Shown one piece after another: positions 17,897-31,247 of a DNA stretch of 64,000 nt (the first letter of the stretch is position 1; the number at the start of each line of letters is the position of its first letter). Location: NCBI GenBank assembly GCA_963703605.1, contig CAVPFC010000046.1, forward strand, positions 62,001 to 126,000. The letters are read 5' to 3'. The notes beneath the pieces are model-generated. The model was not told the DNA's origin and made no database searches. It worked only from the letters and a program-made list of their open reading frames with translations. This stretch comes from DASXKD01 sp963703605. GTDB taxonomy: Bacteria > Actinomycetota > Actinomycetes > Streptosporangiales > Streptosporangiaceae. The position numbers and the translations under genes were made by a program.

Positions 17897-19318
17897 GTGG
17901 CAGAGCAGGAGCAGGGACGGCCCACGCGCCTGTGGGGCGGGCGGTTCGAATCGGGCCCGGCCGAGGCGCTGGCCCGGTTGTCGGTCAGCGTCCAGTTCGA
18001 CTGGCGGCTGGCGCCCTACGACCTGCTCGCCTCCCGCGCGCACGCGCGGGTGCTGCACCGCGCCGGGCTGCTCTCCGAGGGCGAGCTGGCCCGCCTGCTC
18101 ACCGCGCTGGACGGGCTGGCCAAGGCGTGCCGCGACGGCAGCTTCCGGCCCTCGGCCGCGGACGAGGACGTGCATACCGCGCTCGAACGCGGGCTGCTCG
18201 AACGGGTCGGCGCGCTCGGCGGCAGGCTGCGGGCCGGCCGCAGCCGCAACGACCAGATCGCCACCGATCTCCGGCTCTACCTGCGCGACCACGCCAGGCT
18301 CGTCGTGCTGCGGGTGGTCGAGCTCGAGACGGCGCTGATGGCGCAGGCGGAGGAGCACCTGGCCACCCCGGCGCCCGGCATGACCCACCTGCAACACGCC
18401 CAGCCGGTGGTGTTCGGGCACCAGTTGCTCGCGCACGCCCAGGCGCTGGCCCGCGACGTGGCCAGGTTCCGGGACTGGGACGTGCGGGCGGCGGTCAGCC
18501 CGCTGGGGGCGGGCGCGCTGGCCGGCTCCTCGCTCCCGCTCGACCCGGTGGCGGTGGCGGCCGAGCTCGGCTTCGACGGCGCGGCGGCGAACTCGATGGA
18601 CGCGGTGAGCGACCGGGATTTCGCCGCGGAGTTCTGCTTCGTGGCGGCGCTGCTCGGGGTGCACCTGTCCCGGCTGGGCGAGGAGATCGTGCTGTGGTCC
18701 TCGCAGGAGTTCGGCTGGGTGGAGATCGACGACGCGTACGCGACCGGGTCCTCGATCATGCCGCAGAAGAAGAACCCCGACGTGGCCGAGCTGGCGCGCG
18801 GCAAGGCGGGCCGGCTTATCGGCGGCCTGACCGGCCTGCTCACCACCTTGAAGGGGCTGCCGCTGAGCTACAACCGCGATCTCCAGGAGGACAAGGAACC
18901 GGTCTTCGACGCGGTGGACACGCTGCTGCTGGTGCTGCCGGCCATGGCAGGCCTGGTCAGCACAGCCAGATTTAATGCAGAACGGCTGGCGCGTGGCGCA
19001 AGTGGTGGCTTCGCGCTGGCCACCGACTTGGCTGAACTGCTCGTGCGCCGCGGCGTGCCGTTCCGCGAGGCGCACGAGGTGGTCGGGCACCTGGTGGTGT
19101 GGTGCCAGGTACACGACTGCGACCTGCCGGACGTGAGCGACGAGGACCTGGCGAAGATCTCACCGCACCTGACGCCGGACGTCCGGGAGGTGCTGTCGGT
19201 CACCGGGGCGCTCGCGGCGCGCAAGGCGCCCGGGGGGACCGCGCCGGACCGGGTTGCCGAGCAGCTCGCCGCGCTGCGCGCGGTCGTGGACGAGCACGCC
19301 GCCTGGGCCGCAACCTGA
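17897..19318 (+). CDS. argH: argininosuccinate lyase
   Basis: Last step of arginine synthesis: splits argininosuccinate into arginine and fumarate. 473 residues. N-terminal LWGGRFESG, then GRSRNDQIATDLRLY, TPGMTHLQHAQ-like motif (APGMTHLQHAQPV) and the fumarase-superfamily signature GSSIMPQKKNPD with the catalytic serine. GTG 17897 is chosen because GAGGGGA precedes it and the length fits the family; GTG 17873 and 17882 are in-frame alternatives. It ends the arg cluster, 76 bp after argG. Confidence 0.95.
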   Translation: MAEQEQGRPTRLWGGRFESGPAEALARLSVSVQFDWRLAPYDLLASRAHARVLHRAGLLSEGELARLLTALDGLAKACRDGSFRPSAADEDVHTALERGLLERVGALGGRLRAGRSRNDQIATDLRLYLRDHARLVVLRVVELETALMAQAEEHLATPAPGMTHLQHAQPVVFGHQLLAHAQALARDVARFRDWDVRAAVSPLGAGALAGSSLPLDPVAVAAELGFDGAAANSMDAVSDRDFAAEFCFVAALLGVHLSRLGEEIVLWSSQEFGWVEIDDAYATGSSIMPQKKNPDVAELARGKAGRLIGGLTGLLTTLKGLPLSYNRDLQEDKEPVFDAVDTLLLVLPAMAGLVSTARFNAERLARGASGGFALATDLAELLVRRGVPFREAHEVVGHLVVWCQVHDCDLPDVSDEDLAKISPHLTPDVREVLSVTGALAARKAPGGTAPDRVAEQLAALRAVVDEHAAWAAT

Positions 19319-19399
19319 CGCCCACGGCCCCGACTGCCTGGGCCAGGCCGGGGGGCCGGGCCGGGGGGCCGGGCCGCCTGCGCCGGGCCGGGGCCCCCC

Positions 19400-19458
19400 G
19401 GGCCGTGATCATCGGATTGGTGTTCTTGTCGCGACACCAATCCCATGATCACGGGCCC
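19400..19458. terminator. long inverted repeat between argH and the convergent secreted-protein gene
   Basis: 19400-19423 pairs with 19434-19458 in a stem of about 24 bp with one bulge and one mismatch around a 10-nt loop. It is placed between two convergent genes and can serve both strands as a bidirectional terminator. Confidence 0.75.
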
Positions 19459-19470
19459 GCTACGTGGCGT

Positions 19471-20913
19471 TTACGGCTTCAGCACGGCCGCGTAGAGCGT
19501 CTGGTGGTAGGCGGCCGTCGGCTTGGCCGGCTGGGACGAGACGCACCAGGCCGACGTCACCCGGTCCGGCGTCGCCGACAGGCCGGTGTAGTCGCCGGGG
19601 AACTTGCCCCCGGCGACCGCCGCGTACTTGAGGTTCGACGGCGGCCCCAGCGCTATCGGCCGGGCGAACCCGCCGCCGCGCTCAGGTGCGGACGTCACCT
19701 CCTGCTGGATGACGTTGCCGTGGCCGGTGGCGAGGTTGCGCTGGCCGTAGGAGACGAAGACCCGGCCGCCGCTGGCCGCGACCGCCGCGTTGATGTACTG
19801 GATCTTCGGGCGGTGGCCGGGGGTCACGTGGACCGGGTGGGACCAGTTCCGCCCGTTGGCTGACGTGGACAGCTCGACCGCGTCCTGTACTCCCGGCCCG
19901 CTCGCGTTCCACACCGCGAACATGCGCCCGGTTGCCGGGTCGCCGGTCGCGAGGGGCAGGCAGCAGCGGATGCCGGCCGGCCCGCCGCCTATGTTGCCGG
20001 CGACCTTCGACAGGCGGCTCCAGGTGGCGCCCCCGTCGACGGAGGTCTGCGCCGCCAGTGATACGCCGCTGCCCTGGGTGGCGAGGCGCAGGATGCCGCC
20101 CCGCTGGATGTCGTCCCCGATCGCGTGGCCGGCGCTCAGGTACAGGTCGACGAGCGTGCCGTCGGGCTCGACGAACGCCTGGGAATCCTGGGAGAACTGC
20201 TTCTCGGGGGTGACGAAGTGCGTGCTGCTCCAGTGCTTGCCCTGGTCGTCGGACCAGCGGACGACCTGAGGCGAGGCGCCGTTGGCCAGGAACTCGGTCC
20301 AGAACTGGTACAGGCGGCCGTAGAACGGGCTGTTCGGCTGCGTGTCGGTGACCAGCCAGTTCTTGTCGTCCGAGACGCCGCAACTGGTGCTCTGCTGGAC
20401 ATACACCGGCTTGCCGAAGGTGGCGCCGCCGTCCGTGGACCGGGACACGGCGACGCCGCTGTCGCAGTTGCTGACGTTGACCTCCAGCGCCGAGATGTAC
20501 ACGCTGCCGTCGGCGCCGAACGCCACCACCGGATCGGATGCCCGGGGGTACTTGCCGCCCACCGCCGATGTGAGCCCGGGAACGGGGGCGTGGTGCCAGG
20601 TTGCGCCGCCGTTGTGGGTCCAGGCGTAGGAGATGTCCACGGCCCCGCCGTTGGCGAACCGGCAATCGTGCGCCACCGCCACCTGGATCTTGGAGTTGAA
20701 CGGGGAGATGGCCACGTCCGGCTCCACCAGCGTGTCCGGCTCGCACCCGCCGCTGGAGGGCACGTCCTGCCGGTCGATCTGGCCCACGTGCAGCACCGCC
20801 AGCGGCTTGGGCCGGGCCGCCGCCGGGCCCGCGGCCAGGGCCGGAGCCGCGGCGCTCAGCGTGGCCAGTAAGGCCGCTGCCGTGCCGGTGATCGCGAGTA
20901 TGCGCAGGTGCAT
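19471..20913 (-). CDS. secreted sialidase-like beta-propeller protein with Asp-box repeats
   Basis: 480 residues with a Sec signal peptide (about 1-28, cleavage after ALA). The rest carries several Asp-box/BNR motifs: THNGGATW, STDGGATF, WSDDQGKHW, SVDGGATW and STSANGRNW, typical of six-bladed sialidase or photosystem-assembly-like propellers. Several cysteines suit an extracytoplasmic protein. Sialidase activity itself is not shown: I cannot see the full Arg triad and Tyr/Glu set. The start ATG 20913 has TAGGAGG upstream. Convergent to argH, divergent from the DNA glycosylase gene. Confidence 0.85.
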   Translation of the reverse strand: MHLRILAITGTAAALLATLSAAAPALAAGPAAARPKPLAVLHVGQIDRQDVPSSGGCEPDTLVEPDVAISPFNSKIQVAVAHDCRFANGGAVDISYAWTHNGGATWHHAPVPGLTSAVGGKYPRASDPVVAFGADGSVYISALEVNVSNCDSGVAVSRSTDGGATFGKPVYVQQSTSCGVSDDKNWLVTDTQPNSPFYGRLYQFWTEFLANGASPQVVRWSDDQGKHWSSTHFVTPEKQFSQDSQAFVEPDGTLVDLYLSAGHAIGDDIQRGGILRLATQGSGVSLAAQTSVDGGATWSRLSKVAGNIGGGPAGIRCCLPLATGDPATGRMFAVWNASGPGVQDAVELSTSANGRNWSHPVHVTPGHRPKIQYINAAVAASGGRVFVSYGQRNLATGHGNVIQQEVTSAPERGGGFARPIALGPPSNLKYAAVAGGKFPGDYTGLSATPDRVTSAWCVSSQPAKPTAAYHQTLYAAVLKP

Positions 20914-21205
20914 AGTGCCTCCTAGGGTGTGCCAGGTCGCCTATGGACGCGGTTCTGCGCCGCTGTGCCGTAGATGCACGAGATGCCGTGCACGGGCGGA
21001 AGTCATCGTGGACGCTAGAGGAGCCGTGGCGGCCGGGTCAACGTGCCCGGGCGGAGTGTGTCTGCTCTGTTGCCGGGCGCAGACCGTATAGTGACCCCCG
21101 ATGGCCTGACGGCCCGCGCGTGGCCTCGGCCGCCAGCCCCAGCGGGCAAGCGCCGTGGCCGGCCGGGCGAGGGCACATTCTCCGGTCGTGAAGGGAGCCG
21201 CGCTC
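20914..21205. promoter_or_regulatory. divergent promoter region
   Basis: About 290 bp separate two divergently transcribed genes. TATAGT at 21087-21092 is a good -10 candidate for the glycosylase gene, but no -35 stands at the normal distance, so the promoter call is partial. Nothing else is recognised. Confidence 0.35.
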
Positions 21206-22006
21206 GTGCTGCTGCCGCGGGAGATGTTCGCCCGGGGCGCGGTCGAGGTGGCACCCACCCTGCTCGGCTGCGTGCTCGAGCACGAGACCGCCGAGGGCCT
21301 GGTCGCCGTGGCGCTGACCGAGGTCGAGGCGTACCAGGGAGCGGCCGACCCGGCCTCGCACGCCTACCGTGGCCGGACCGCCCGCAACGCCGTGATGTTC
21401 GGGCCGCCCGGGCACGCGTACGTGTACTTCACCTACGGCATGCATTTCTGCGTGAACCTGGTCTGCCAGCCGGAGGGCACCGCGTCCGCGGTGCTGCTGC
21501 GCGCGGGCCGGGTGATCAGCGGGCAGGCGCTGGCGGCCGCGCGGCGCGCCGCCGGGCGGGAGCCGGCCGGGAGCGGGGCGGCCGGGAGCGAGCAAGCCGG
21601 GCGCCGGGCGGCCGGGCCTGGGGCGGCCGGGCCTGGGGCGGCGGGGCCTGGGGCGGCGGGGCGCGGGCTGGCCGAGCGTGACCTGGCCCGCGGGCCGGCC
21701 CGGCTGTGCAAGGCGCTCGGCATCACCCGCGCGCAGGACGGCGCCGACGTCTGCGACCCCGCCTCGCCGCTGCGGGTGCGGTGGCCGGACCAGCGGGTGA
21801 CGCTGGAGGTCAGCCAGGGGCCCAGGGTAGGGATCAGCGTCGCCGCCGAGGTTCCCTGGCGGTTCTGGCTGACCGGGGACCCCACCGTGTCGGTGTACCG
21901 GCCGTACACTCCACGGCTACGCCGCAGTGCTAGCCCCGACCCCGCCACCCCGCGCTCTGCTAGCCCTGACCCCGCCGCCCCTCCCAAACCCGTTTCCGCT
22001 CCGTAA
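21206..22006 (+). CDS. DNA-3-methyladenine glycosylase, AAG/MPG family
   Basis: Removes alkylated purines from DNA. 266 residues from GTG 21206, which stands 8 bases after AAGGGAG; earlier GTG codons exist in frame (21155, 21188). Core motifs: TEVEAYQGAADPASHAYRG with the catalytic Glu, GPPGHAYVYFTYGMH, and GPARLCKALGI. Oddities: a Gly/Ala/Pro-rich insertion at about 112-161, coded by short GC-rich tandem repeats (GGCCTGGGGCGGC-type), and a C-terminal SPDPATPRSASPDPA-type tail coded by a copy of a dispersed repeat shared with the gene ending at 51554. tyrS follows after 23 bp. Confidence 0.92.
   Translation: MLLPREMFARGAVEVAPTLLGCVLEHETAEGLVAVALTEVEAYQGAADPASHAYRGRTARNAVMFGPPGHAYVYFTYGMHFCVNLVCQPEGTASAVLLRAGRVISGQALAAARRAAGREPAGSGAAGSEQAGRRAAGPGAAGPGAAGPGAAGRGLAERDLARGPARLCKALGITRAQDGADVCDPASPLRVRWPDQRVTLEVSQGPRVGISVAAEVPWRFWLTGDPTVSVYRPYTPRLRRSASPDPATPRSASPDPAAPPKPVSAP
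21924..21985 (+). repeat. dispersed repeat forming the 3' end of the glycosylase gene
   Basis: Starts with GCAGTGCTAGCCC and contains 28 bases (21933-21960) identical to 51492-51519, where they code for the C terminus of an unrelated membrane protein. A second degenerate half (TAGCCCTGACCCCGCC) follows at once. Confidence 0.75.
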
Positions 22007-22029
22007 CGAAGCGATGGGACGATACCCCT

Positions 22030-23310
22030 GTGACCGACATCCTCGACGAGCTGACCTGGCGTGGCCTGATCGCGCACTCCACCGACCAGGACGAACTGCG
22101 TAAGGCGTTCGGCCTCGGGACGGTCACCTTTTACGGCGGGTTCGACCCGACCGCGGCCGGCCTGCACATCGGCAACCTCGTGCTGCTGCTCACCATGCGC
22201 CGGGTGCAGCAGGCCGGCCACCGCCCTATCGGCCTGGTCGGGGGGGCCACCGGCCTGATCGGCGATCCCAGCGGGAAGTCCGTGGAACGGGTGCTCAACG
22301 AGCGCGACACGGTCGCCTCCTGGGTCGAGCGCATCCGGGCGGAGGAGGAGCGGTTCCTGGACTTCACGCCCGGGCCGACGGGCGCCCTGATCGTGAGCAA
22401 CCTCGACTGGACCCAGAACCTGTCCGCGCTGGACTTCCTCCGCGACATCGGCAAGCACTTCCCGGTCAACCAGATGCTGGCGCGCGAGTCGGTGCGGGCC
22501 AGGCTGGAGGCCGGCGGGATCAGCTACACCGAGTTCAGCTACCAGGTCCTCCAGGCCAACGACTACCTGGAGCTGCACCGGCGGTACGGCTGCACGCTCC
22601 AGATCGGCGGCAGCGACCAGTGGGGCAACCTCGTCGCCGGGGTGGACCTGATCAGGCGGGTCGAGGGGGCATCGGTGCACGCCCTGGCCACGCCGCTGAT
22701 CACCAAGCCGGACGGGACCAAGTACGGCAAGACCGAGGGCGGCGCGATCTGGATCAGCGCCGACCTGATGAGCCCGTACGCGTTCTACCAGTTCTGGATC
22801 AACCGGTCCGACGAGGAGGTCCCCGGGCTGCTGCGGGTCTTCACCTTCCGGTCCCGGGAGGAGATCGAGGACCTGGAGCGGCAGACCCGGGAGTCGCCCG
22901 CCGCCAGGACCGGGCAGCGGGTGCTGGCCGAGGACGTGACCACCCTGGTCCACGGGGCGGACGAGTGCGCCAAGGCGATTGCGGCCAGCGAGGCCCTATT
23001 CGGCCGAGGCGACCTGCGCGGCTTGGACGAGGCCACATTGGCCGCCGCGCTGGCCGAGGCCGGCCTGACCAAGGTCCCGGCCACCCCCGATCGCATGCCC
23101 ACGGTCGTGGACCTGATGGCCGCTACCGGCATCGTGACCAGCAGGTCGGCCGCCAGGCGGGCGATCGCCGAGGGCGGTGCCTACCTGAACAACCGCAAGG
23201 TCGCCGACGAGGACGCCGTGCCAGAGCCGGCTGACCTGCTCCACGGCCGGTACCTGGTGCTGCGGCGCGGCAGGCGCACGGTCGCCGGCGTGGAGGTAGT
23301 TACCGGTTGA
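22030..23310 (+). CDS. tyrS: tyrosine--tRNA ligase
   Basis: Class I synthetase, 426 residues. GLHIGNLV is the HIGH motif (about residue 45), KYGKTEGG is the KMSKS-loop equivalent, and an S4 RNA-binding domain covers the C-terminal 65 residues (about 355-420). GTG start at 22030 gives the family N terminus TDILDELTWRGLI. The ribosome binding site is weak. Convergent with the ABC transporter genes. Confidence 0.97.
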   Translation: MTDILDELTWRGLIAHSTDQDELRKAFGLGTVTFYGGFDPTAAGLHIGNLVLLLTMRRVQQAGHRPIGLVGGATGLIGDPSGKSVERVLNERDTVASWVERIRAEEERFLDFTPGPTGALIVSNLDWTQNLSALDFLRDIGKHFPVNQMLARESVRARLEAGGISYTEFSYQVLQANDYLELHRRYGCTLQIGGSDQWGNLVAGVDLIRRVEGASVHALATPLITKPDGTKYGKTEGGAIWISADLMSPYAFYQFWINRSDEEVPGLLRVFTFRSREEIEDLERQTRESPAARTGQRVLAEDVTTLVHGADECAKAIAASEALFGRGDLRGLDEATLAAALAEAGLTKVPATPDRMPTVVDLMAATGIVTSRSAARRAIAEGGAYLNNRKVADEDAVPEPADLLHGRYLVLRRGRRTVAGVEVVTG

Positions 23311-23326
23311 CGGTCGCGCTCCGCGA

Positions 23327-24019
23327 TCAAAGCGAGGCTTGCCAGGTGCCCTGCCTGATCGACAGGCGGCCGCCGGAGAGGATGCCGAGCCGCTGGGCCC
23401 GGGCGGCGATCGAGCTGTCGTGGGTGACCATGACCATGGTCAGGCCGCGGTCGCGCCACAGGTTCTCCAGCAGGGCGATGATCTCATCCCTGGTGTCCTC
23501 GTCGAGGTTGCCCGATGGCTCGTCGGCGAGCAGCACCTTGGGCTGTTTCACCAGGGCACGGGCGATCGCGACCCGCTGCTGCTGGCCGCCGGACAGCTCC
23601 GAGGGCAGGTGCCGCAGCCGCTCGCCGAGGCCGACGTCGCGCAGCGCCGCGGCCGCACGGGAGCGGCGCTCGGCGGCACCGGTCCCGAGCGGGACCAGGG
23701 CCACCTCGACGTTCTCCTGGGCGGACAGCGTGGGGATCAGGTTGAAGGTCTGGAAGATGAAACCGATCATGGCCGCGCGGATCTTGGTGACCTTGCTCTC
23801 CGGAAGCGCGGACAGCTTGCGGCCGGCGAACTCCACCGTGCCGGCGGTCGGCTTGTCCAGCCCGCCGAGGATCTGGAGCAGCGTGGTCTTGCCGTGGCCG
23901 GTCGGCCTCTGGATGGCCAGCCACTCGCCGTCGCCGATCACGAGGTCCACGCCCGCCAGCGCGGTCACCGGCTGGCGGCCCTTCCGGTAGATCTTGGTCA
24001 CGCCACTGAGTGTGTACAT
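23327..24019 (-). CDS. ABC transporter ATP-binding protein (MacB/LolD type) with altered Walker A
   Basis: 230 residues from ATG 24019, which has GGAGAAGGG upstream; GTG 24139, overlapping the permease stop as GTGA, would add a Pro/Ala-rich 40-residue extension. Signature LSGGQQQRVAIARAL, Walker B VLLADEPSGNLDE and the H-loop VMVTHD are intact. The Walker A reads RPTGHGKTT: the first glycine is Arg (AGG codon, about 23911). Close relatives that I recall have GPTGHGKTT. The partner permease is encoded just upstream. The exchange may weaken ATP binding. Confidence 0.9.
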   Translation of the reverse strand: MYTLSGVTKIYRKGRQPVTALAGVDLVIGDGEWLAIQRPTGHGKTTLLQILGGLDKPTAGTVEFAGRKLSALPESKVTKIRAAMIGFIFQTFNLIPTLSAQENVEVALVPLGTGAAERRSRAAAALRDVGLGERLRHLPSELSGGQQQRVAIARALVKQPKVLLADEPSGNLDEDTRDEIIALLENLWRDRGLTMVMVTHDSSIAARAQRLGILSGGRLSIRQGTWQASL

Positions 24020-24135
24020 GAGCCCTTCTCCGTAGATTCGGCCGCCATCGCGGGCGGGCGCCGGCAGGACAGACGGCGCGGCCGGCGGCGAGTCAGCAGG
24101 TGCGCCTGGTTCCCGGCTGGCCGGGTCTGGCGCGT

Positions 24136-24885
24136 TCACTGGACCCGCGCCAGCGCCGCGGCCGGGCGCAGCCGGGCCGCACGCCAGCTACCGAAGCCGC
24201 CGGCGATGAGCCCGCCGGCGATCGCGAGCGCCACGGCGAGGGCGACCGCGCCCACCGTGACCGGGGCGCTCAGGTGAACGCTGAGCGAGGTCCCGCCGTC
24301 GCCGAAGAGACGGCGGAAGAAGCCGCCACCGCCGCCGCCCGGCCCGGCGCCCCCGCCGGGCGGCCCGAAGGCGCGCGGCCCGCCCGGGGTCGCCGACCCC
24401 GTGGCCGTGCCAGTCGACGCGGTCAGCGGCGGCGCGAGCGCGGCGACCAGCCTCGCCCCGGCGAAGCCCAGCGCCACGCCGATGATCCCGCCGGCCACCC
24501 CGATCACCACGGCCTCGCCCATGACCTGGCCGACGATGCGCCGGCTGCGCCAGCCGAGCGCCTTGAGCGTGCCGAACTCCCTGACCCGGTGCGACACCGC
24601 CGCGATCATCAGCAGGCTGGCCAGCAGGAAGGCCGCCACGAGCACCGCCACCGCGAGCCACCGGCCCAGGTTGTCGGCCAGGCTTGCCGGGGGAGCCTTG
24701 GTCACGGTGATGTCGGTGCCGACTCCGTAGAGGGAGTGCAGCACCTTGCTCTGGGCGTCGCGGACACCGGCCGACGCGGCCGTCACCGTGATCACCAGCC
24801 CGATCCCGACGGCAAGGCCGAGCGCGGCGAAGATGGCCTGGCGCATCCGCCGGCGGAGCTCGCGCCCGAGATAGGTGAAGAACAT
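24136..24885 (-). CDS. FtsX/MacB-type ABC permease lacking its extracellular domain
   Basis: 249 residues. The N terminus FTYLGRELRRRMRQA and first membrane helix (about 13-35) are followed, after only some 40 residues (ending TDITVTKAPP), by SLADNLGRWLAVAVLVAAFLL, the second helix. In relatives these two parts flank a MacB periplasmic core of about 200 residues. Helices 3 and 4 are present, separated by a Gly-rich loop (about 187-208). So the protein has the four-helix skeleton but almost no extracellular domain. Start ATG 24885 follows AAGGGGG; an upstream in-frame ATG exists at 24993. Confidence 0.85.
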   Translation of the reverse strand: MFFTYLGRELRRRMRQAIFAALGLAVGIGLVITVTAASAGVRDAQSKVLHSLYGVGTDITVTKAPPASLADNLGRWLAVAVLVAAFLLASLLMIAAVSHRVREFGTLKALGWRSRRIVGQVMGEAVVIGVAGGIIGVALGFAGARLVAALAPPLTASTGTATGSATPGGPRAFGPPGGGAGPGGGGGGFFRRLFGDGGTSLSVHLSAPVTVGAVALAVALAIAGGLIAGGFGSWRAARLRPAAALARVQ

Positions 24886-25439
24886 TGACTGGGCCCCCTT
24901 GGGGAGTGCCCGCGGCGGCGCCGGGGCTTGTGCTGGATTGACGCCGCGTACCCGGATGACAGCAGCGCGCGCAGCCCTGATGCTGACCGCCAAGTCTCAG
25001 CGGGTGCTTCAGCCGGACTGCAAGGTGGCTGAAGACCCGAACCGGGTGGATCCGCAGGCTGGACCGCCTGCGGGCCGTCCCGCGGGCGCCGGGGCGCGCA
25101 GCGGCCGGTATTCCGGGCCACGCGCTGCCGGGCGGTGCCGAAAAGGCTGTGACCCAACTGTGACGGACAGTCCCGGTCCTGGGCTTTTGCGGCCGCGGAC
25201 GGCGATCTTGGGCCTCTCAGGGGCTGCCGCAGGCGGCCCCGATTTGACGTGCATCGGTTCACTGCCTAATGTTTCGTCCTGCCCCAAGGACACTCCGAAC
25301 GCCGTCCAGGCGACTGGGTCCCGAGGGACCAGCCAACGGAACCCGCTTCATCGTGCTGTCCGCCCTGCGGGCGGGCCCGAGCGGGGGTAGGCTGAGAAGT
25401 ACATGAGGTTGAGAGGGCGTCAACGTCAGGTGAAATCAC
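24886..25439. other. upstream region of the rRNA operon, no gene seen
   Basis: About 550 bp hold no ORF with coding character. A GC hairpin at about 25051-25073 (CCGCAGGC/GCCTGCGG) is visible. The stretch probably contains upstream elements of the rRNA promoters and the promoter of the ABC genes on the minus strand, but I cannot define them. Confidence 0.4.
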
Positions 25440-25468
25440 TTGACGGCACTCGACCTCGCCGGTAAGCT
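25440..25468 (+). promoter_or_regulatory. rRNA operon promoter
   Basis: TTGACG at 25440-25445 and TAAGCT at 25463-25468 are separated by exactly 17 bases. The site is some 265 bp before 16S and just before the BoxA-like leader, as in other actinobacterial rrn operons. Confidence 0.75.
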
Positions 25469-25519
25469 ATGAGGGTTGCCCCCGAACCAGGCGAAAGCCT
25501 TGTGACGGTGCGCGTCCGC

Positions 25520-25541
25520 TCCTTGAGAACTCAACAGCGTG
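25520..25541 (+). promoter_or_regulatory. BoxA-like antitermination and processing leader of 16S
   Basis: TCCTTGAGAACTCAACAGCG is the usual actinobacterial rrn leader element. A sister element, CCTTGAGAACTGCACAGTGG, stands before 23S at 27641-27660. These leaders are linked to NusB/NusE antitermination and RNase III processing in the literature. Confidence 0.7.
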
Positions 25542-25733
25542 CTAAAAGCCAGTGCATAACGCACAAACCCCGTCAGTGGGGATGCGGCCGGTAAGGGCCG
25601 GGTCTCCACCAACGGAAATGCCATGATCGCTTCGTGGGCTGGTTCTACCGGTCGCACGGGGCACTCTTTTGTGTCCGCACTCTGCTGGCGTTTCCCGCCT
25701 TTGGGCGGGCGGCCCGGCAGTTGCATATAGACA

Positions 25734-30884
<5,151 letters not shown>

Positions 30885-30901
30885 ATACACTTCTTGTGCT
30901 G

Positions 30902-30935
30902 TGCTGTTCTGGGGGGCGACCCCCAGAACCCCGAA
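30902..30935 (+). repeat. dispersed hairpin element, short copy, in the 23S-5S spacer
   Basis: GTTCTGGGGG (30906-30915), tetraloop GCGA, CCCCCAGAAC (30920-30929), then CCCG. A perfect 10-bp stem with a GNRA-type loop. It lacks the full GCAGTGCTA lead but keeps TGTGCTG just before the stem. Confidence 0.7.
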
Positions 30936-31027
30936 AGGGCGCGTCCACTGTGCGGTTCCCGAGGTGCGGTCGGCCGTGCCCACGGAGCTGGTTTCCGCGG
31001 GCACGGAGGACCTTAAATCTCCATAGA

Positions 31028-31145
31028 GTTTCGGTGGCCATAGCGAAGGGGAAACACCCGGTCCCATTCCGAACCCGGAAGTTAAGCCCTTCAGCGCCGA
31101 TGGTACTGCGCGGGGGACCGCGTGGGAGAGTAGGACGCCGCCGGA
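31028..31145 (+). rRNA. 5S ribosomal RNA
   Basis: About 118 nt. TTTCGGTGGCCATAGCG at the 5' side, CCGAACCCGGAAGTTAAG in the loop B/C region, GATGGTACTGC and GGGAGAGTAGGACGCCGCC at the 3' side are standard actinobacterial 5S segments. Ends are approximate to a few bases. Confidence 0.95.
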
Positions 31146-31154
31146 CATCGTCAG

Positions 31155-31187
31155 TGAGGGCCGCCCCGTTACCGGAGGCGGCCCTCA
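31155..31187 (+). terminator. rRNA operon terminator
   Basis: TGAGGGCCGCC (31155-31165) pairs with GGCGGCCCTCA (31177-31187) in a perfect 11-bp stem, 10 bases after 5S. There is no long T-run. Confidence 0.8.
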
Positions 31188-31247
31188 TCGTGTGTCAGGA
31201 GCCGCGCGGACGGTGCGGCACGCAGGATGTCGATGGCGGAGGGAAGC

